NCBI RefSeq assembly: GCF_003202405.1
Contig: NZ_QJHL01000007.1
Span: 161,267-225,266 of the forward strand
DNA: 64,000 nt
Direction of reading: 5' to 3'
Source: Flavobacterium hydrophilum
GTDB lineage: Bacteria; Bacteroidota; Bacteroidia; Flavobacteriales; Flavobacteriaceae
Under the pieces are notes generated by a model, which worked only from the letters and a program-made list of their open reading frames with translations, did not search any database and was not told where the DNA came from. Positions 1-8,720 of this stretch are shown one piece after another; the first letter of the stretch is position 1; each line of letters starts with the position of its first letter. The position numbers were made by a program, and so were the translations under genes.

Positions 1-1114
1 TAACCGATCTTTCGATAATATTTTTTAGTTCACGGATATTTCCCGGCCAGGAATAATTTTCTAATTTCTGAATAAAATCATCTGAAATCGATAATGTTTT
101 TTTATTTGTTTTTTCAGAAAATTGTTTGACAAAATAATTAACCAGCAACGGAATATCTTTAACTCTTTCTTTTAACGAAGGAAGTTTAATTTCGAAAATA
201 TTCAAACGAAAATACAAATCAGAACGGAAACGATGTTCGTCACTTTCTGTTTTTAAATCTCTGTTTGTAGCAGCAATTAATCTGAAATTTGATTTTTTTG
301 GAGTCGTGTCTCCAACCGGAATATATTCAGAAGTTTCTAAAACACGCAATAATTTTGCCTGAAGATCTATCGGCATTTCTCCAATTTCATCTAAGAATAA
401 CGTACCGCCATTAGCTTCTTCAATAAAACCTTTTTTATCTTTTAAAGCTCCCGTAAAAGCGCCTTGTTTATGACCAAAAAGTTCGCTTTCTAAAATTGCT
501 GCGCTGAACGTACTGCAGTTTAAAGCCACAAAAGATTTTCCTGTACGATTGCTGTTTTCGTGAATCGCCTGTGCAAAAACTTCTTTTCCGGTTCCAGTTT
601 CTCCGGTTAATAAAACAGTCGAATCAGTTTTGGCGACTTTTTGGGCAAGATCAATGACTTGTTCGATTCCTTTTGATTTCCCAATTATGCTGGAAAAGGA
701 ATATTTATCTCCAATACGTTTTTCAAGTTGTTGTACTTTTTTCTGCAAATGCACTTTTTCGACCGCTTTATAAAGAAGAGGAATAATTTTATCATTATCA
801 TCGCCTTTCACAATATAATCAAAAGCACCATTTTTCATGGCCTGAACGCCGTCAGGAATATTTCCAAAAGCTGTCAGCAAAATAACTTCCGTCAACGGAA
901 AACTGCCTTTTATATTTTGAAGAAAATCAACGCCGTTTCCGTCAGGCAGTTTTACATCACATAAAACGACATCTATATCGTTTTGCTCCAGCTTCTTAAA
1001 ACCCGATTTTAAATCTTTGGCTTCAAAAACTTCGAAACCTTCTGATTTTACAATGCGTACCAGAAGACTTCTCAGTTTTTCTTCGTCGTCTATAATTAAT
1101 ATCTTGTTTGTCAT
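1..1114 (-). CDS. sigma-54-dependent response regulator (NtrC family), C-terminus cut by window edge
   Basis: Reading the minus strand from the ATG at 1114 gives an open frame that leaves the window at base 1, so the DNA-binding end is missing. Residues 1-115 are a receiver domain with acidic pair D9/D10 and phospho-acceptor D53 (VVLCD). An AAA+ sigma-54 activation domain follows, with a Walker A GETGTGKE, the sigma-54-contacting GAFTGA motif and a Walker B LFLDEIGE. Proteins of this family use ATP to remodel sigma-54 holoenzyme after phosphorylation by a partner kinase, which would lie to the left of the window if adjacent. The target genes cannot be deduced here. The family assignment is firm; the signal sensed is unknown. 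Confidence 0.93.
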   Translation of the reverse strand, partial: MTNKILIIDDEEKLRSLLVRIVKSEGFEVFEAKDLKSGFKKLEQNDIDVVLCDVKLPDGNGVDFLQNIKGSFPLTEVILLTAFGNIPDGVQAMKNGAFDYIVKGDDNDKIIPLLYKAVEKVHLQKKVQQLEKRIGDKYSFSSIIGKSKGIEQVIDLAQKVAKTDSTVLLTGETGTGKEVFAQAIHENSNRTGKSFVALNCSTFSAAILESELFGHKQGAFTGALKDKKGFIEEANGGTLFLDEIGEMPIDLQAKLLRVLETSEYIPVGDTTPKKSNFRLIAATNRDLKTESDEHRFRSDLYFRLNIFEIKLPSLKERVKDIPLLVNYFVKQFSEKTNKKTLSISDDFIQKLENYSWPGNIRELKNIIERSV

Positions 1115-1152
1115 TTACAGTGTTGCTAAAAATCAAAGTTGATTAAGAATTA

Positions 1153-1160
1153 CAAATTTA
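1153..1160 (-). promoter_or_regulatory. candidate -7 box of the response regulator gene
   Basis: Minus-strand TAAATTTG matches the Flavobacterium -7 consensus TAnnTTTG exactly, 38 bases before the ATG. No well-spaced -33 TTTG was seen, so this is a half-supported promoter. Confidence 0.4.
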
Positions 1161-1261
1161 GCTTTAAAATCATTTGCCTTTTAGGATTCAAAATATAAAT
1201 TTGGTTTCAAACATTATAAATCTATTAACACCGAAGAATTTAGGATTCGTAACAAATGAAT

Positions 1262-1269
1262 TAATTTTG
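1262..1269 (+). promoter_or_regulatory. candidate -7 box of the luciferase-like oxidoreductase gene
   Basis: TAATTTTG fits TAnnTTTG and lies 18 bases before the ATG at 1288, with a TTTAG at 1239 at about the right distance for a weak -33 element. Confidence 0.45.
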
Positions 1270-1287
1270 TAAAAAGACATTTATTAC

Positions 1288-2295
1288 ATGAAAGACCCGA
1301 TTTCAATCTCCATATTAGAACTGGCTATTATTAACAATGATAGCAACGCAACTGAAACATTAAATAAAACAAAAGAAATTGCCCAGTTAACAGATATTTT
1401 AGGTTATAAAAGATTTTGGCTTGCCGAACATCACAATATGGCGCATGTGGCCAGTACTGCAACGGTAGTCCTGATTGGATATGTTGCCAGTCAGACACAA
1501 AATATCCGTGTAGGTTCAGGGGGAATTATGCTGCCTAATCATTCGCCATTAATCGTTGCAGAGCAATTTGGAACTCTCGAAACTTTATATCCCGGCAGAA
1601 TCGATTTAGGTTTAGGAAGAGCTCCCGGAACCGATCAGCCAACTGCTGAAGCCATTCGAAAAGATTTTTTTGAACAGGCACAGCGGTTTCCGCAAAATGT
1701 ATCTAAATTACAGGATTATTTTTCTGAGGGAAATGCTACTGCAAAAGTGCGTGCTTTTCCGGCTGAAGGAACAAAAGTACCAATCTGGATTTTAGGATCA
1801 AGCATGGAAAGTGCTTCCTTAGCAGCTTCTTATGGATTTCCATATGCGTTTGCAGGGCATTTTGCACCTCGTCAGATGCTACAAGCTTTTGAGTTTTATC
1901 GGAATAATTTTCAGGCTTCTGAATTTCTGGATAAACCGAAAACAATGGCTTGTGTAAATATTATTGCAGCGGATACTGATGAAGAGGCCGAAAAATTATC
2001 TACAAGTTTGTACCAGATGTTTTTGAATTTAATTCGAAATGACCGTAAAGGACTTCAGCCTCCTGTAGATTCACTTGATGCTATTATGAGCGAAGAAGAG
2101 CGTTTTCATGTCAATCAGATGACCGGAGGTTCATTTGTTGGAAGTAAAAAACAAATTGAAGCAGATTTGAAAAAATTCATTGATTACGCTAAAATTGATG
2201 AACTAATGATTACTAGTCCAATTTTTGATCATCAGGCAAAATTAAAAAGCCTGCGATTGACCAAAGAAATAATCGATGAATTGAATGCAAAATAA
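1288..2295 (+). CDS. LLM-class flavin-dependent oxidoreductase (luciferase-like monooxygenase)
   Basis: A 335-residue cytoplasmic protein with the layout of the bacterial-luciferase-like TIM barrel. It has an N-terminal SISILELA strand, a FWLAEHHNM segment near residue 47 (the family's AEHH signature), SGGIMLPNHSP (flavin phosphate region) and RIDLGLGRAPGTD. Members use reduced FMN to oxidise small organic substrates; the substrate here cannot be told from sequence. It is a single-gene unit: a bidirectional terminator follows and the next genes are on the other strand. The start ATG is preceded by a TAnnTTTG box. The family call is confident, the reaction is not. Confidence 0.9.
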   Translation: MKDPISISILELAIINNDSNATETLNKTKEIAQLTDILGYKRFWLAEHHNMAHVASTATVVLIGYVASQTQNIRVGSGGIMLPNHSPLIVAEQFGTLETLYPGRIDLGLGRAPGTDQPTAEAIRKDFFEQAQRFPQNVSKLQDYFSEGNATAKVRAFPAEGTKVPIWILGSSMESASLAASYGFPYAFAGHFAPRQMLQAFEFYRNNFQASEFLDKPKTMACVNIIAADTDEEAEKLSTSLYQMFLNLIRNDRKGLQPPVDSLDAIMSEEERFHVNQMTGGSFVGSKKQIEADLKKFIDYAKIDELMITSPIFDHQAKLKSLRLTKEIIDELNAK

Positions 2296-2309
2296 ATAGC
2301 TGTAAAATT

Positions 2310-2338
2310 AAAAGAGAGGCCTTTCGAGCCTCTCTTTT
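2310..2338. terminator. bidirectional intrinsic terminator
   Basis: An 11-bp perfect stem (AAAAGAGAGGC with its complement) and a 7-base loop, with A and T runs on both sides. It lies between the convergent oxidoreductase gene and the minus-strand gene whose stop codon begins at the hairpin edge. Confidence 0.85.
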
Positions 2339-2838
2339 TATAGTTTTAATTTTCCTTCAACACCTATATCTGCAGTATTTCCAAATAATGCTGACCCTGC
2401 CATTTTAAGTAATGAAATAACTTTTCCGTCTTTTGTGTCCCAGTAATAAGCATCTGATGGTACTACTTTTATAACTGTAACATTTGGGTCGTTTTTGCCT
2501 TCTTCAAACCAGGCTTTTGCAACCGGAGTCCATAATTCGTCAATTATCGATTGATCTTTATATATCGATGCTGTACCGTAAATAGAAATGTATTGAGAAC
2601 TTGAATTGTTAGCAAAAAACAACTGAACCTGATTGTCTTTTAAAATTTCAAAATTCTTATTGCTGTTCGCAGAACTAATAAACCATAAATTTCCGTCATC
2701 ATCAATATCCTGGATACCCATTGGTCTTGATTGAAGAGGTGTTTTTGTTAGTTCAGTTACAAAAATTCCTGTTTTAATTTCTTTTACTAATGAAATTATT
2801 TTTTCTACTGCTTCTTTATTATTTAAATCTTTATGCAT
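2338..2838 (-). CDS. pyridoxamine 5'-phosphate oxidase-like (general stress protein 26 type) flavoprotein
   Basis: The 166 residues show the split-barrel FMN-binding fold of the PNPOx-like superfamily. Marks are a GIFVTELTKTPLQSRPMG segment, GNLWFISSANSNKNFEIL, and the strand VQLFFANNSSSQYISIYGTA. This is the pattern of the GSP26/YdaG-like stress proteins rather than biosynthetic PdxH, which has different PLP-site residues. A role in flavin- or F420-like redox stress response is possible but not shown. It is followed 18 bases downstream of the STAS-like gene on the same strand, so the two probably form an operon. High confidence in fold, low in function. Confidence 0.85.
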   Translation of the reverse strand: MHKDLNNKEAVEKIISLVKEIKTGIFVTELTKTPLQSRPMGIQDIDDDGNLWFISSANSNKNFEILKDNQVQLFFANNSSSQYISIYGTASIYKDQSIIDELWTPVAKAWFEEGKNDPNVTVIKVVPSDAYYWDTKDGKVISLLKMAGSALFGNTADIGVEGKLKL

Positions 2839-2856
2839 GATATATCTTTTTATAAT

Positions 2857-3231
2857 TTAATCCAAATCAATTTTTTCTGCTGTCCAGTCAACTGCAAGTA
2901 AATAATCTTCTTTTTTGAAACCTTTAAATTCTCCCGGCATGACCGTATTAAAAACTTTAGTAAAATTGATCATTCTCTGACAATCTGTTACGATTGCAGC
3001 ACGAGTCCATTTCGTAATGTTTTTAATGCTTAATAAAGCTTCGTGTAACCATGCACCTAATGTGAAATCGGTTGGGGAATTATCAAAAAACAATAAATAA
3101 TTGAGTTGTGGAGTATCGTGAATTAAAAGTCTGACTTCTGATGTAACAAAATCAACATCGCCTTTAACTATGTGACCAGCTGTCTTAAAGCCAATCATAT
3201 TTGCTGGTAATTCTTTAATTTTTTCAATCAT
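2857..3231 (-). CDS. SpoIIAA-like / STAS-SEC14 domain protein
   Basis: A 124-residue soluble protein. The order of elements is typical of the SpoIIAA-like (STAS/SEC14-type) family: an N-terminal GFKTAGHIVKGDVDFV, a YLLFFDN strand, a helix containing WLHEALLSIKNITKWTRAAIVTD, and C-terminal PGEFKGFKKEDYLLAVDW. Such proteins are small stand-alone domains of unknown role, sometimes stress linked. It is transcribed before the PNPOx-like gene with an 18-base gap, suggesting co-expression. No catalytic residues are evident. Confidence 0.8.
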   Translation of the reverse strand: MIEKIKELPANMIGFKTAGHIVKGDVDFVTSEVRLLIHDTPQLNYLLFFDNSPTDFTLGAWLHEALLSIKNITKWTRAAIVTDCQRMINFTKVFNTVMPGEFKGFKKEDYLLAVDWTAEKIDLD

Positions 3232-3433
3232 AACATTTTAATTTTAGCAGGTTAAATTTCATTTTTCACAAAATTAAAGTAAAGGCTGCGTTTTGGTTTA
3301 TGTAAATAGCTGATAATCTTACATAATTTCAATGTTTAGAACAAAACAGCTTGTAAAAGGTTTTTATGAATACTAAAGACTACTTCTCAAAAAAGCATTA
3401 AATTAGCTATATCATTAATATCAAATCCAGATT

Positions 3434-4054
3434 ATGCTTAAAAGAATTTTAGTTGGTGCCGCAATTGTAGTTGTTATTCTGCTTGCTTTCAAATATTGCG
3501 AATTTAAAAAAGGTGACGATTCTACAATCGATTATAATACAAACCTAATTCAACAGCAAATTTTGAATGTTGGAAAACTTGTTGTTACTGAAGGGCATTT
3601 TTCTGAAGTCATCACCTATAAAAATCAGCAGAAGTATTTGATGGATATGATTTCTTTTGAAAAGAAAGCACTTATTGTGGTAAACGCAAATGTTACAGTT
3701 GCCTACGATTTGCACAAAATGAAATATGATATTGACGAAAAAAACAAAACAATTACAATCCTCAATATCCCGAAAGAAGAAATTACAATCAATCCTGATA
3801 TTCAGTTTTATGATGTGGAGCAAAGTAAACTGAATCCTTTTACGGGAGATGATTACAATAAAATCAATAAATCCGTAAAAGCCAATCTGGCTAAGAAAAT
3901 TGAAAAATCTACACTTAAGACGAATGCCCAAAACAGATTAATAAGCGAATTGTCTAAGATTTTAATTCTAACAAATTCAATGGGCTGGAAATTAGAATAT
4001 AATGGAAAAACCATTGAGTCGGAGAGTGAGCTTAATCAGGATTTGAAGTTGTAA
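3434..4054 (+). CDS. DUF4230 family membrane-anchored protein
   Basis: A 206-residue protein with an N-terminal membrane anchor (about residues 4-20, hydrophobic GAAIVVVILLAF) followed by a predicted extracytoplasmic domain. The features NVGKLVVTEGHFSEVITYKN and a basic, helical C-terminal half match the DUF4230 family common in Bacteroidota. Function unknown. The gene stands alone between divergent and convergent neighbours; a repeat-like intergenic segment follows it. Confidence 0.75.
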   Translation: MLKRILVGAAIVVVILLAFKYCEFKKGDDSTIDYNTNLIQQQILNVGKLVVTEGHFSEVITYKNQQKYLMDMISFEKKALIVVNANVTVAYDLHKMKYDIDEKNKTITILNIPKEEITINPDIQFYDVEQSKLNPFTGDDYNKINKSVKANLAKKIEKSTLKTNAQNRLISELSKILILTNSMGWKLEYNGKTIESESELNQDLKL

Positions 4055-4079
4055 TTTTAAGAATTAGAGGTTTTGCAAT

Positions 4080-4240
4080 ATTGTCATTTCGACGAAGGAG
4101 AAATCACACTAGAAACTCCGCAATCAAAATCGCCAATTTTTGTCGAATTCCGAGTGTCACTTCTGACTAGCAATGTGACTGTTTGCTTGGCAAAAAACTT
4201 TGCGACTTTGTGTCTTTGCGAGATTAAAAAACCTATGTGC
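4080..4240. repeat. probable interspersed intergenic repeat of the Flavobacterium type
   Basis: The gap between the DUF4230 gene and the aromatic hydroxylase contains GTCATTTCGACGAAGGAG and, further on, a TTTGCGACTTTGTGTCTTTG segment. I recognise both as wording that recurs between genes in many flavobacterial genomes. Open frames across it on both strands do not look like proteins. Only one copy is in this window, so the repeat status rests on memory and not on comparison. Confidence 0.45.
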
Positions 4241-4246
4241 AATAAT

Positions 4247-6004
4247 TTAAACTGCTTCCTTATCAAAAATCAAATTTAGCCCACCAGCAATTAAATGGGC
4301 AATTTCCGGACGTTTTTCTTTCAATTGCTCCAGATAAACCAAGGCTTCCTGTAAAAGCTGTTTCTCATCCGAATCTTTTAAAAGTTCAGTAATTTCAACT
4401 GAAAGTAACCAATCAGCAGGATGATCTTTTTTTAGTTTTTCAAAAACAGATTTTAGATCAGATTTAGAATCATTATTATTTCGGATATTTCGAACAGTCG
4501 AATATAAAATTTCTAAATCATCACGTTCATTTGTATGTTTTGCTTTTATGGTTTTAGTTGTAGGAACAATATTAATCAGATCAAAACTATTCACATCGGC
4601 TGGACCGGAAAAAGCAGAAACCACTTTTTTACCAATTGCCATATCGTAATTGCCCCATTCCGGCTGGAACAGAATCGTATCGCCATGCGTAACAGTACAA
4701 TTTCTAAAACTAATCAGGATAATTTCTCCATGAAGATTTCTTGAACCGGTAATAATTTCTCCTTCAACTATGATATTGCCTTCAAATTCCAGTTTAATAG
4801 TTTCGTTTTCTACGATGCTGTACGCCTGCAAATCCTTCGGACTCATGTCTTCTATGGCTAAATTGAAACCTTTGAGTTTTCCAATCGGGCTTCCAAATCC
4901 GTGTGAGTGGGTTAAAATTCCGTGGCCTACCAATTCTTTTTCACGGTATGATAAAGCTGTTTTTCCGGTTGTCTGAATGTAGACCGGTTTTCCTTCTTCT
5001 TCAATAACATTAGTAAAAACGCCTGAAATTTGTAAACCGGTACTCAGTTCTATAGTTCCCAAAGCATTCGATTGAATCAGTTTTTGAATCCCGGACAAAC
5101 CTCCGGTTCTTAAAGCCATTTTATTTGCAAATTCTTCTAAAATCAGACTCAGATGCGAGAAAGTTGGTGTTACATACAATTGAGGCTGTAACTGTGTAAT
5201 ATCAAAATTTTGATTGGCAGCAGAAATATTATAAGGGATTTTCTTCACATTATCCGTCATGCACCAGGCACTTTCTCCAATGGAAGAAAGTAGTCCGGCG
5301 CCGTAAATTTTAGGATTTTCGATAGTTCCGATTAAACCGTATTCAACCGTCCACCAGTGTAGATTTCGAATTTGGGCCATTTCGGATAATTCCCCCATAT
5401 TGTTTTGCAAATTGGCCACAGCTTTTTCGGCTTCATCAATTTTTTCCTGAGGCGTGTCTTCGGCTTCTTTTAAAATTGACAACAGTCGAATAGCCTCATA
5501 CATCTGATAATCTTTATGAGATGAAATCGCTTTACAGCCAATTTCTCCAAAACGGCGCAGGTATTCCGCATATTCTGGATTCGCGATAATAGGAGCGTGG
5601 CCGGCACCTTCGTGAATAATGTCAGGAGCGGGAGTGTATTCAATATGTTCTAATTGTCTGATATCCGAAGCGATAACCAAAACATTATAGGCCTGGAATT
5701 CCATAAAAGCGTTTGGTGGAATAAACCCGTCTACGGCAACTGCTGCCCAGCCAATTTCAGTCAGAATTCGGTTCATCCCATACATGCTTGGAATGGAGTC
5801 AATCTCAATTCCTGTTTTTTTCAAACCATCCAAATACGAATGATGGGCCACTTTCGATAAATAATCTACATTTTTACGCATCACATAACGCCAAACCGCC
5901 TGATTAATTGGAGTATAATCACCATAATCCTGTGGTTTGATGAATTGCTTTAAATGTTTAGGCAGTTTTTCTAATAATGGATTTGTTTCAATCGTTGAAT
6001 TCAT
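4247..6004 (-). CDS. aromatic amino acid hydroxylase, long form (phenylalanine 4-hydroxylase-like)
   Basis: A 585-residue tetrahydropterin- and iron-dependent monooxygenase. The catalytic core occupies roughly residues 20-310. It carries the iron ligands H131 and H136 in IIHEGAGHAP and E221 in WWTVEYGL, the two-His-one-Glu triad of phenylalanine, tyrosine and tryptophan hydroxylases. The protein is about twice as long as the usual bacterial phenylalanine hydroxylase. The extra C-terminal part (about 310-585) starts with a GTIELSTGLQISGVF-type beta-rich stretch and ends in a helical tail. This long form is common in Bacteroidota. The likely reaction is phenylalanine to tyrosine, but the exact substrate is inferred. 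It appears monocistronic. Confidence 0.9.
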   Translation of the reverse strand: MNSTIETNPLLEKLPKHLKQFIKPQDYGDYTPINQAVWRYVMRKNVDYLSKVAHHSYLDGLKKTGIEIDSIPSMYGMNRILTEIGWAAVAVDGFIPPNAFMEFQAYNVLVIASDIRQLEHIEYTPAPDIIHEGAGHAPIIANPEYAEYLRRFGEIGCKAISSHKDYQMYEAIRLLSILKEAEDTPQEKIDEAEKAVANLQNNMGELSEMAQIRNLHWWTVEYGLIGTIENPKIYGAGLLSSIGESAWCMTDNVKKIPYNISAANQNFDITQLQPQLYVTPTFSHLSLILEEFANKMALRTGGLSGIQKLIQSNALGTIELSTGLQISGVFTNVIEEEGKPVYIQTTGKTALSYREKELVGHGILTHSHGFGSPIGKLKGFNLAIEDMSPKDLQAYSIVENETIKLEFEGNIIVEGEIITGSRNLHGEIILISFRNCTVTHGDTILFQPEWGNYDMAIGKKVVSAFSGPADVNSFDLINIVPTTKTIKAKHTNERDDLEILYSTVRNIRNNNDSKSDLKSVFEKLKKDHPADWLLSVEITELLKDSDEKQLLQEALVYLEQLKEKRPEIAHLIAGGLNLIFDKEAV

Positions 6005-6244
6005 TTGGAATAGCTGTAGGTTGTAATTGTAAAATTACGATTTTTTGGTGTTTAAAATAACTTATTCGATTATGAATTTCTTTAATACGTGTGGTTTATT
6101 GTAAAATTAATAACTTTTTGAAGTTTTTTATCTCTTCTGGGTAATTTTGAATGCAGTTGTGAATTTTCTAAATAAATCAGAGAACAAAAAATAACAATAA
6201 AATACTTAGTTTTACAGAAAGTATAATTTCAGGTATTCACAAGT

Positions 6245-7318
6245 ATGAAAGTTTTTTTTGTCATTTTAGCTATAGTAGTTCTGTTTATTTTAGGAATACG
6301 ATATTTTTTATTCAGGATAGGGGATCCGGTAAACAGCAAAGTCTCTGATTCGTATTTTTATCACTACAGAAAAAATTTGATTGTGCATTCGCCGATGGGA
6401 AATTGGTTTGAATTGGGCTATTTTGAATCTGATGCCGATGTAAAATCTTTTCAGCCAATCAACAGGGATTTTGGAAAAGATAAAAAGGACGTTTTCTGGA
6501 AAGGAAGAAAACAAAATGTTGATTATGCAACGTTTCAGGTTGATGCTTCTGGAATTATTAAGGATAAAAACCATGTGTATACGACGAACGGAAAAGAATA
6601 TAATTTTTTAGGAATCATTACAGATGCAGATCCTAAAACCTATCAATTATTAGATCCGTCTTTGCCTGAACACAAACGTCAAAGCTGGAATAAGGATGTT
6701 AATTCGGTTTTTTATAGAAGTAAAAAGATACAAGGAGATCCGGCTACTTTCAGACCTTTAAATGATGGAATAGCTGTAGATGCAAATTATATTTATTCGA
6801 TTATTCATGAAAGAGGTGAGGGTATGTACCTACTGGATGTTGATGAGGTTATTCAAAAACATAAAATGATTGATGGCAAAATACAGGTAATCAACGACAC
6901 GTATGTACAAATTGGAAATTCAATTGTTTCTGCTTTTACTAAAGATGAATTTACGCTTCATACTTTCGAAATTATCAAAAACAGTAAAGAAATCGACTAT
7001 TTTACAATAGTTGTTAATGATACCTTGATTTATAAAGGAATAGAATGTCCGGATGTTGATATCGAATCTTTTGAATCATTAGATTATGGTTATTCAAAAG
7101 ACAATAGAAACGTGTTTTATAATGGCAAAAAAATAATTGGAGTAAGTCTTACGGGGTTTGAAATTATTTCTCCGGATTATTCCAAAGATAATCAGCATGT
7201 TTATTATAAGAATGAAGTGGTTAAGGGAGCCAATCCAAAAAGCTTCAAAAGAACTTCTGAAAATGATGTTTGGGAAGATGGTAAAAACAAATACAAGAAC
7301 GGAAAAATTATAAACTAA
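6245..7318 (+). CDS. DKNYY-repeat protein, membrane-anchored or exported
   Basis: A 357-residue protein with an N-terminal hydrophobic segment (about residues 4-22), then repeated units of the DKNYY type. Examples are GKDKKDVFWKGRK, NKDVNSVFYRSKKI, SKDNRNVFYNGKKI and SKDNQHVYYKNEVV, each followed by a D-P-x-T/S-F spacer such as GDPATFRPL. At least four units are visible. The family is thought to form a beta-rich repeat outside the cytoplasm; its role is unknown. The downstream SnoaL-like gene begins 8 bases after the stop, so the two are probably co-transcribed. Confidence 0.85.
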   Translation: MKVFFVILAIVVLFILGIRYFLFRIGDPVNSKVSDSYFYHYRKNLIVHSPMGNWFELGYFESDADVKSFQPINRDFGKDKKDVFWKGRKQNVDYATFQVDASGIIKDKNHVYTTNGKEYNFLGIITDADPKTYQLLDPSLPEHKRQSWNKDVNSVFYRSKKIQGDPATFRPLNDGIAVDANYIYSIIHERGEGMYLLDVDEVIQKHKMIDGKIQVINDTYVQIGNSIVSAFTKDEFTLHTFEIIKNSKEIDYFTIVVNDTLIYKGIECPDVDIESFESLDYGYSKDNRNVFYNGKKIIGVSLTGFEIISPDYSKDNQHVYYKNEVVKGANPKSFKRTSENDVWEDGKNKYKNGKIIN

Positions 7319-7326
7319 TTTATAGT

Positions 7327-7740
7327 ATGGAACAAAAAATACCATTGCCGCCTTTTACTTTAGAAACGGCAATTCAAAAAATTAAAATGGCAGAGGATGC
7401 CTGGAACAGTCAGGATCCGGAACGGGTTTCAAAAGCGTATACCGTTGATAGTGAATGGCGAAATCGCGATCAGTTTATAAATGGAAGAGAAGAGATTGTC
7501 TCTTTTTTGACTCAGAAATGGAAAAAAGAGTTGCACTATAAACTTAAAAAAGAATATTGGGCACATACTGAAAACCGTATTGGTGTCAGATTTGAATATG
7601 AATATCAGACTGCTGAAGGCAATTGGTTTAGAGCGTACGGTAATGAAAACTGGGAATTTGATGCTAATGGACTCATGCAAAAAAGATTTGCGAGTATCAA
7701 TGATATTCAGATTAATGAATCTGAGAGGAAATTGAAATAA
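7327..7740 (+). CDS. SnoaL/NTF2-like protein (DUF1348 family)
   Basis: The 137 residues match the DUF1348 branch of the NTF2-like superfamily. Marks are an N-terminal PPFTLETAIQKIKMAEDAWN, then YTVDSEWRNRDQFINGREEI, and a C-terminal GNENWEFDANGLMQKRFASIND. The cone-shaped fold can bind or isomerise small hydrophobic compounds, but many members have no known activity. It follows the DKNYY gene by 8 bases and is closed by a hairpin shared with the convergent gene. Confidence 0.85.
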   Translation: MEQKIPLPPFTLETAIQKIKMAEDAWNSQDPERVSKAYTVDSEWRNRDQFINGREEIVSFLTQKWKKELHYKLKKEYWAHTENRIGVRFEYEYQTAEGNWFRAYGNENWEFDANGLMQKRFASINDIQINESERKLK

Positions 7741-7753
7741 AATTTTTAAACCT

Positions 7754-7790
7754 ATGAAAATAACGACTGTTTAACAATCGTTATTTTCAT
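7754..7790. terminator. bidirectional hairpin between convergent genes
   Basis: A 13-bp perfect inverted repeat (ATGAAAATAACGA with its complement) around an 11-base loop. It lies between the SnoaL-like gene and the minus-strand secreted protein and overlaps the last codons of the latter. It is A/T-rich, so terminator strength is uncertain. Confidence 0.6.
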
Positions 7791-8214
7791 AGTTCAATTT
7801 CTCCATTTTATCCTCGTAACTTTCAGTTTCTTTTTTGGTCATACGAACTTCTTTCAGCGTTACTTTTAATTGCTTTTTACTGTCAGGACTTATCCATATT
7901 CCGTTAAAATTAGTTCCTTCTTTCTTTAAAATCATAGCTCCTGAAAACCCATACTCGACTAATGCAAATTGGTTTTCATTCTTTTTATTTTGGGTAATGT
8001 CTAATTGTATCCAGCTTCCGGATTTATCGTAACGGTACATTGAAGTGTACATTATATCCGCTGTACAAGGATTTTCTTCTTCTTTTATATAAAATGTGAC
8101 GGCTATTTTTCCGTCAATAGTGCCTTTGTACAGCATGCTTTTGGCAGATTGTGCCTTTGTGGCGATAGCAAAGAACATACAAAGTAGATTACAAACAATA
8201 ATTAGTTTTTTCAT
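7771..8214 (-). CDS. small secreted protein of unknown function
   Basis: A 147-residue protein with a clear Sec signal peptide (MKKLIIVCNLLCMFFAIATKAQ, cleavage probably after the A of TKA). The mature part has alternating beta-type strands: MLYKGTIDGKIAVTFYI, FALVEYGFSGAMIL and GTNFNGIWISPDSKKQLKVTL. This resembles small lipocalin- or barrel-like periplasmic proteins, but I do not recognise the family. The C-terminal CENND-type tail is overlapped by the hairpin. Confidence 0.7.
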   Translation of the reverse strand: MKKLIIVCNLLCMFFAIATKAQSAKSMLYKGTIDGKIAVTFYIKEEENPCTADIMYTSMYRYDKSGSWIQLDITQNKKNENQFALVEYGFSGAMILKKEGTNFNGIWISPDSKKQLKVTLKEVRMTKKETESYEDKMEKLNYENNDC

Positions 8215-8252
8215 ATTTAGTAATAAAGTTTTATTGAATTTATATTGTTCTT

Positions 8253-8636
8253 TTATTGATTTCCCTGATTTCTGAAATATTCAATTTTATAATTGAACAT
8301 GTAGGCCATATTAGCTGCACGAACTTTTGCTTCTTCGGCTAATTTTCCAACAAATAAAGAATCAACTGTTTCTGTAAAAATTTCCATCCAGCGATCAAAA
8401 TGTGCTTGGTCTACAGGTAAATGTTTGTGTGGCGGAAAAGGGCTTCCGGAATACGTATGTTCTTCTAAAAGCAAAGTCTGCCAGAAACGGTACATTTTTT
8501 CTAAATGTTCCGGCCATCTTCCCGTCATTTTTTCATTAAAAATAGGCCCGATCAAATCATCGTTTTGTACTTTTTCGTAAAATGTATTGACTAAAAGTTT
8601 TATGTTTTCTATATTTGAAATATCCTGCAATGCCAT
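8253..8636 (-). CDS. group III truncated haemoglobin
   Basis: A 127-residue globin lacking the full-length fold. The features match group III truncated haemoglobins: Y20 in the NTFYEKV helix B, the FxxxxLPVDQAHFDRW segment with H72 in the position of the proximal haem ligand, and W83. Members of this group bind O2 or NO and are linked to nitrosative stress or microaerobic growth. The nitrate module begins about 10 kb to the right, so a role in coping with NO is possible but is inference. It has its own TAnnTTTG box upstream. Confidence 0.92.
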   Translation of the reverse strand: MALQDISNIENIKLLVNTFYEKVQNDDLIGPIFNEKMTGRWPEHLEKMYRFWQTLLLEEHTYSGSPFPPHKHLPVDQAHFDRWMEIFTETVDSLFVGKLAEEAKVRAANMAYMFNYKIEYFRNQGNQ

Positions 8637-8660
8637 TGTTGTAAATTAAATTTTCAACTA

Positions 8661-8668
8661 CAAAAATA
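8661..8668 (-). promoter_or_regulatory. candidate -7 box of the truncated haemoglobin gene
   Basis: Minus-strand TATTTTTG fits TAnnTTTG, 24 bases before the ATG. No clear -33 TTTG was found. Confidence 0.45.
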
Positions 8669-8720
8669 CGATATAACCCCTTCTTTATTTGCTGATATTT
8701 ATCATAACAGCATATTTTGT

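Noticed and set aside
728..964. Plus-strand frame of 78 codons inside the sigma-54 regulator
   Set aside because: It lies opposite the receiver domain of a convincing minus-strand gene.
4073..4279. Open frames of 60-68 codons on both strands between the DUF4230 gene and the hydroxylase gene
   Set aside because: They lie across what looks like an intergenic repeat and show no domain or protein-like composition.
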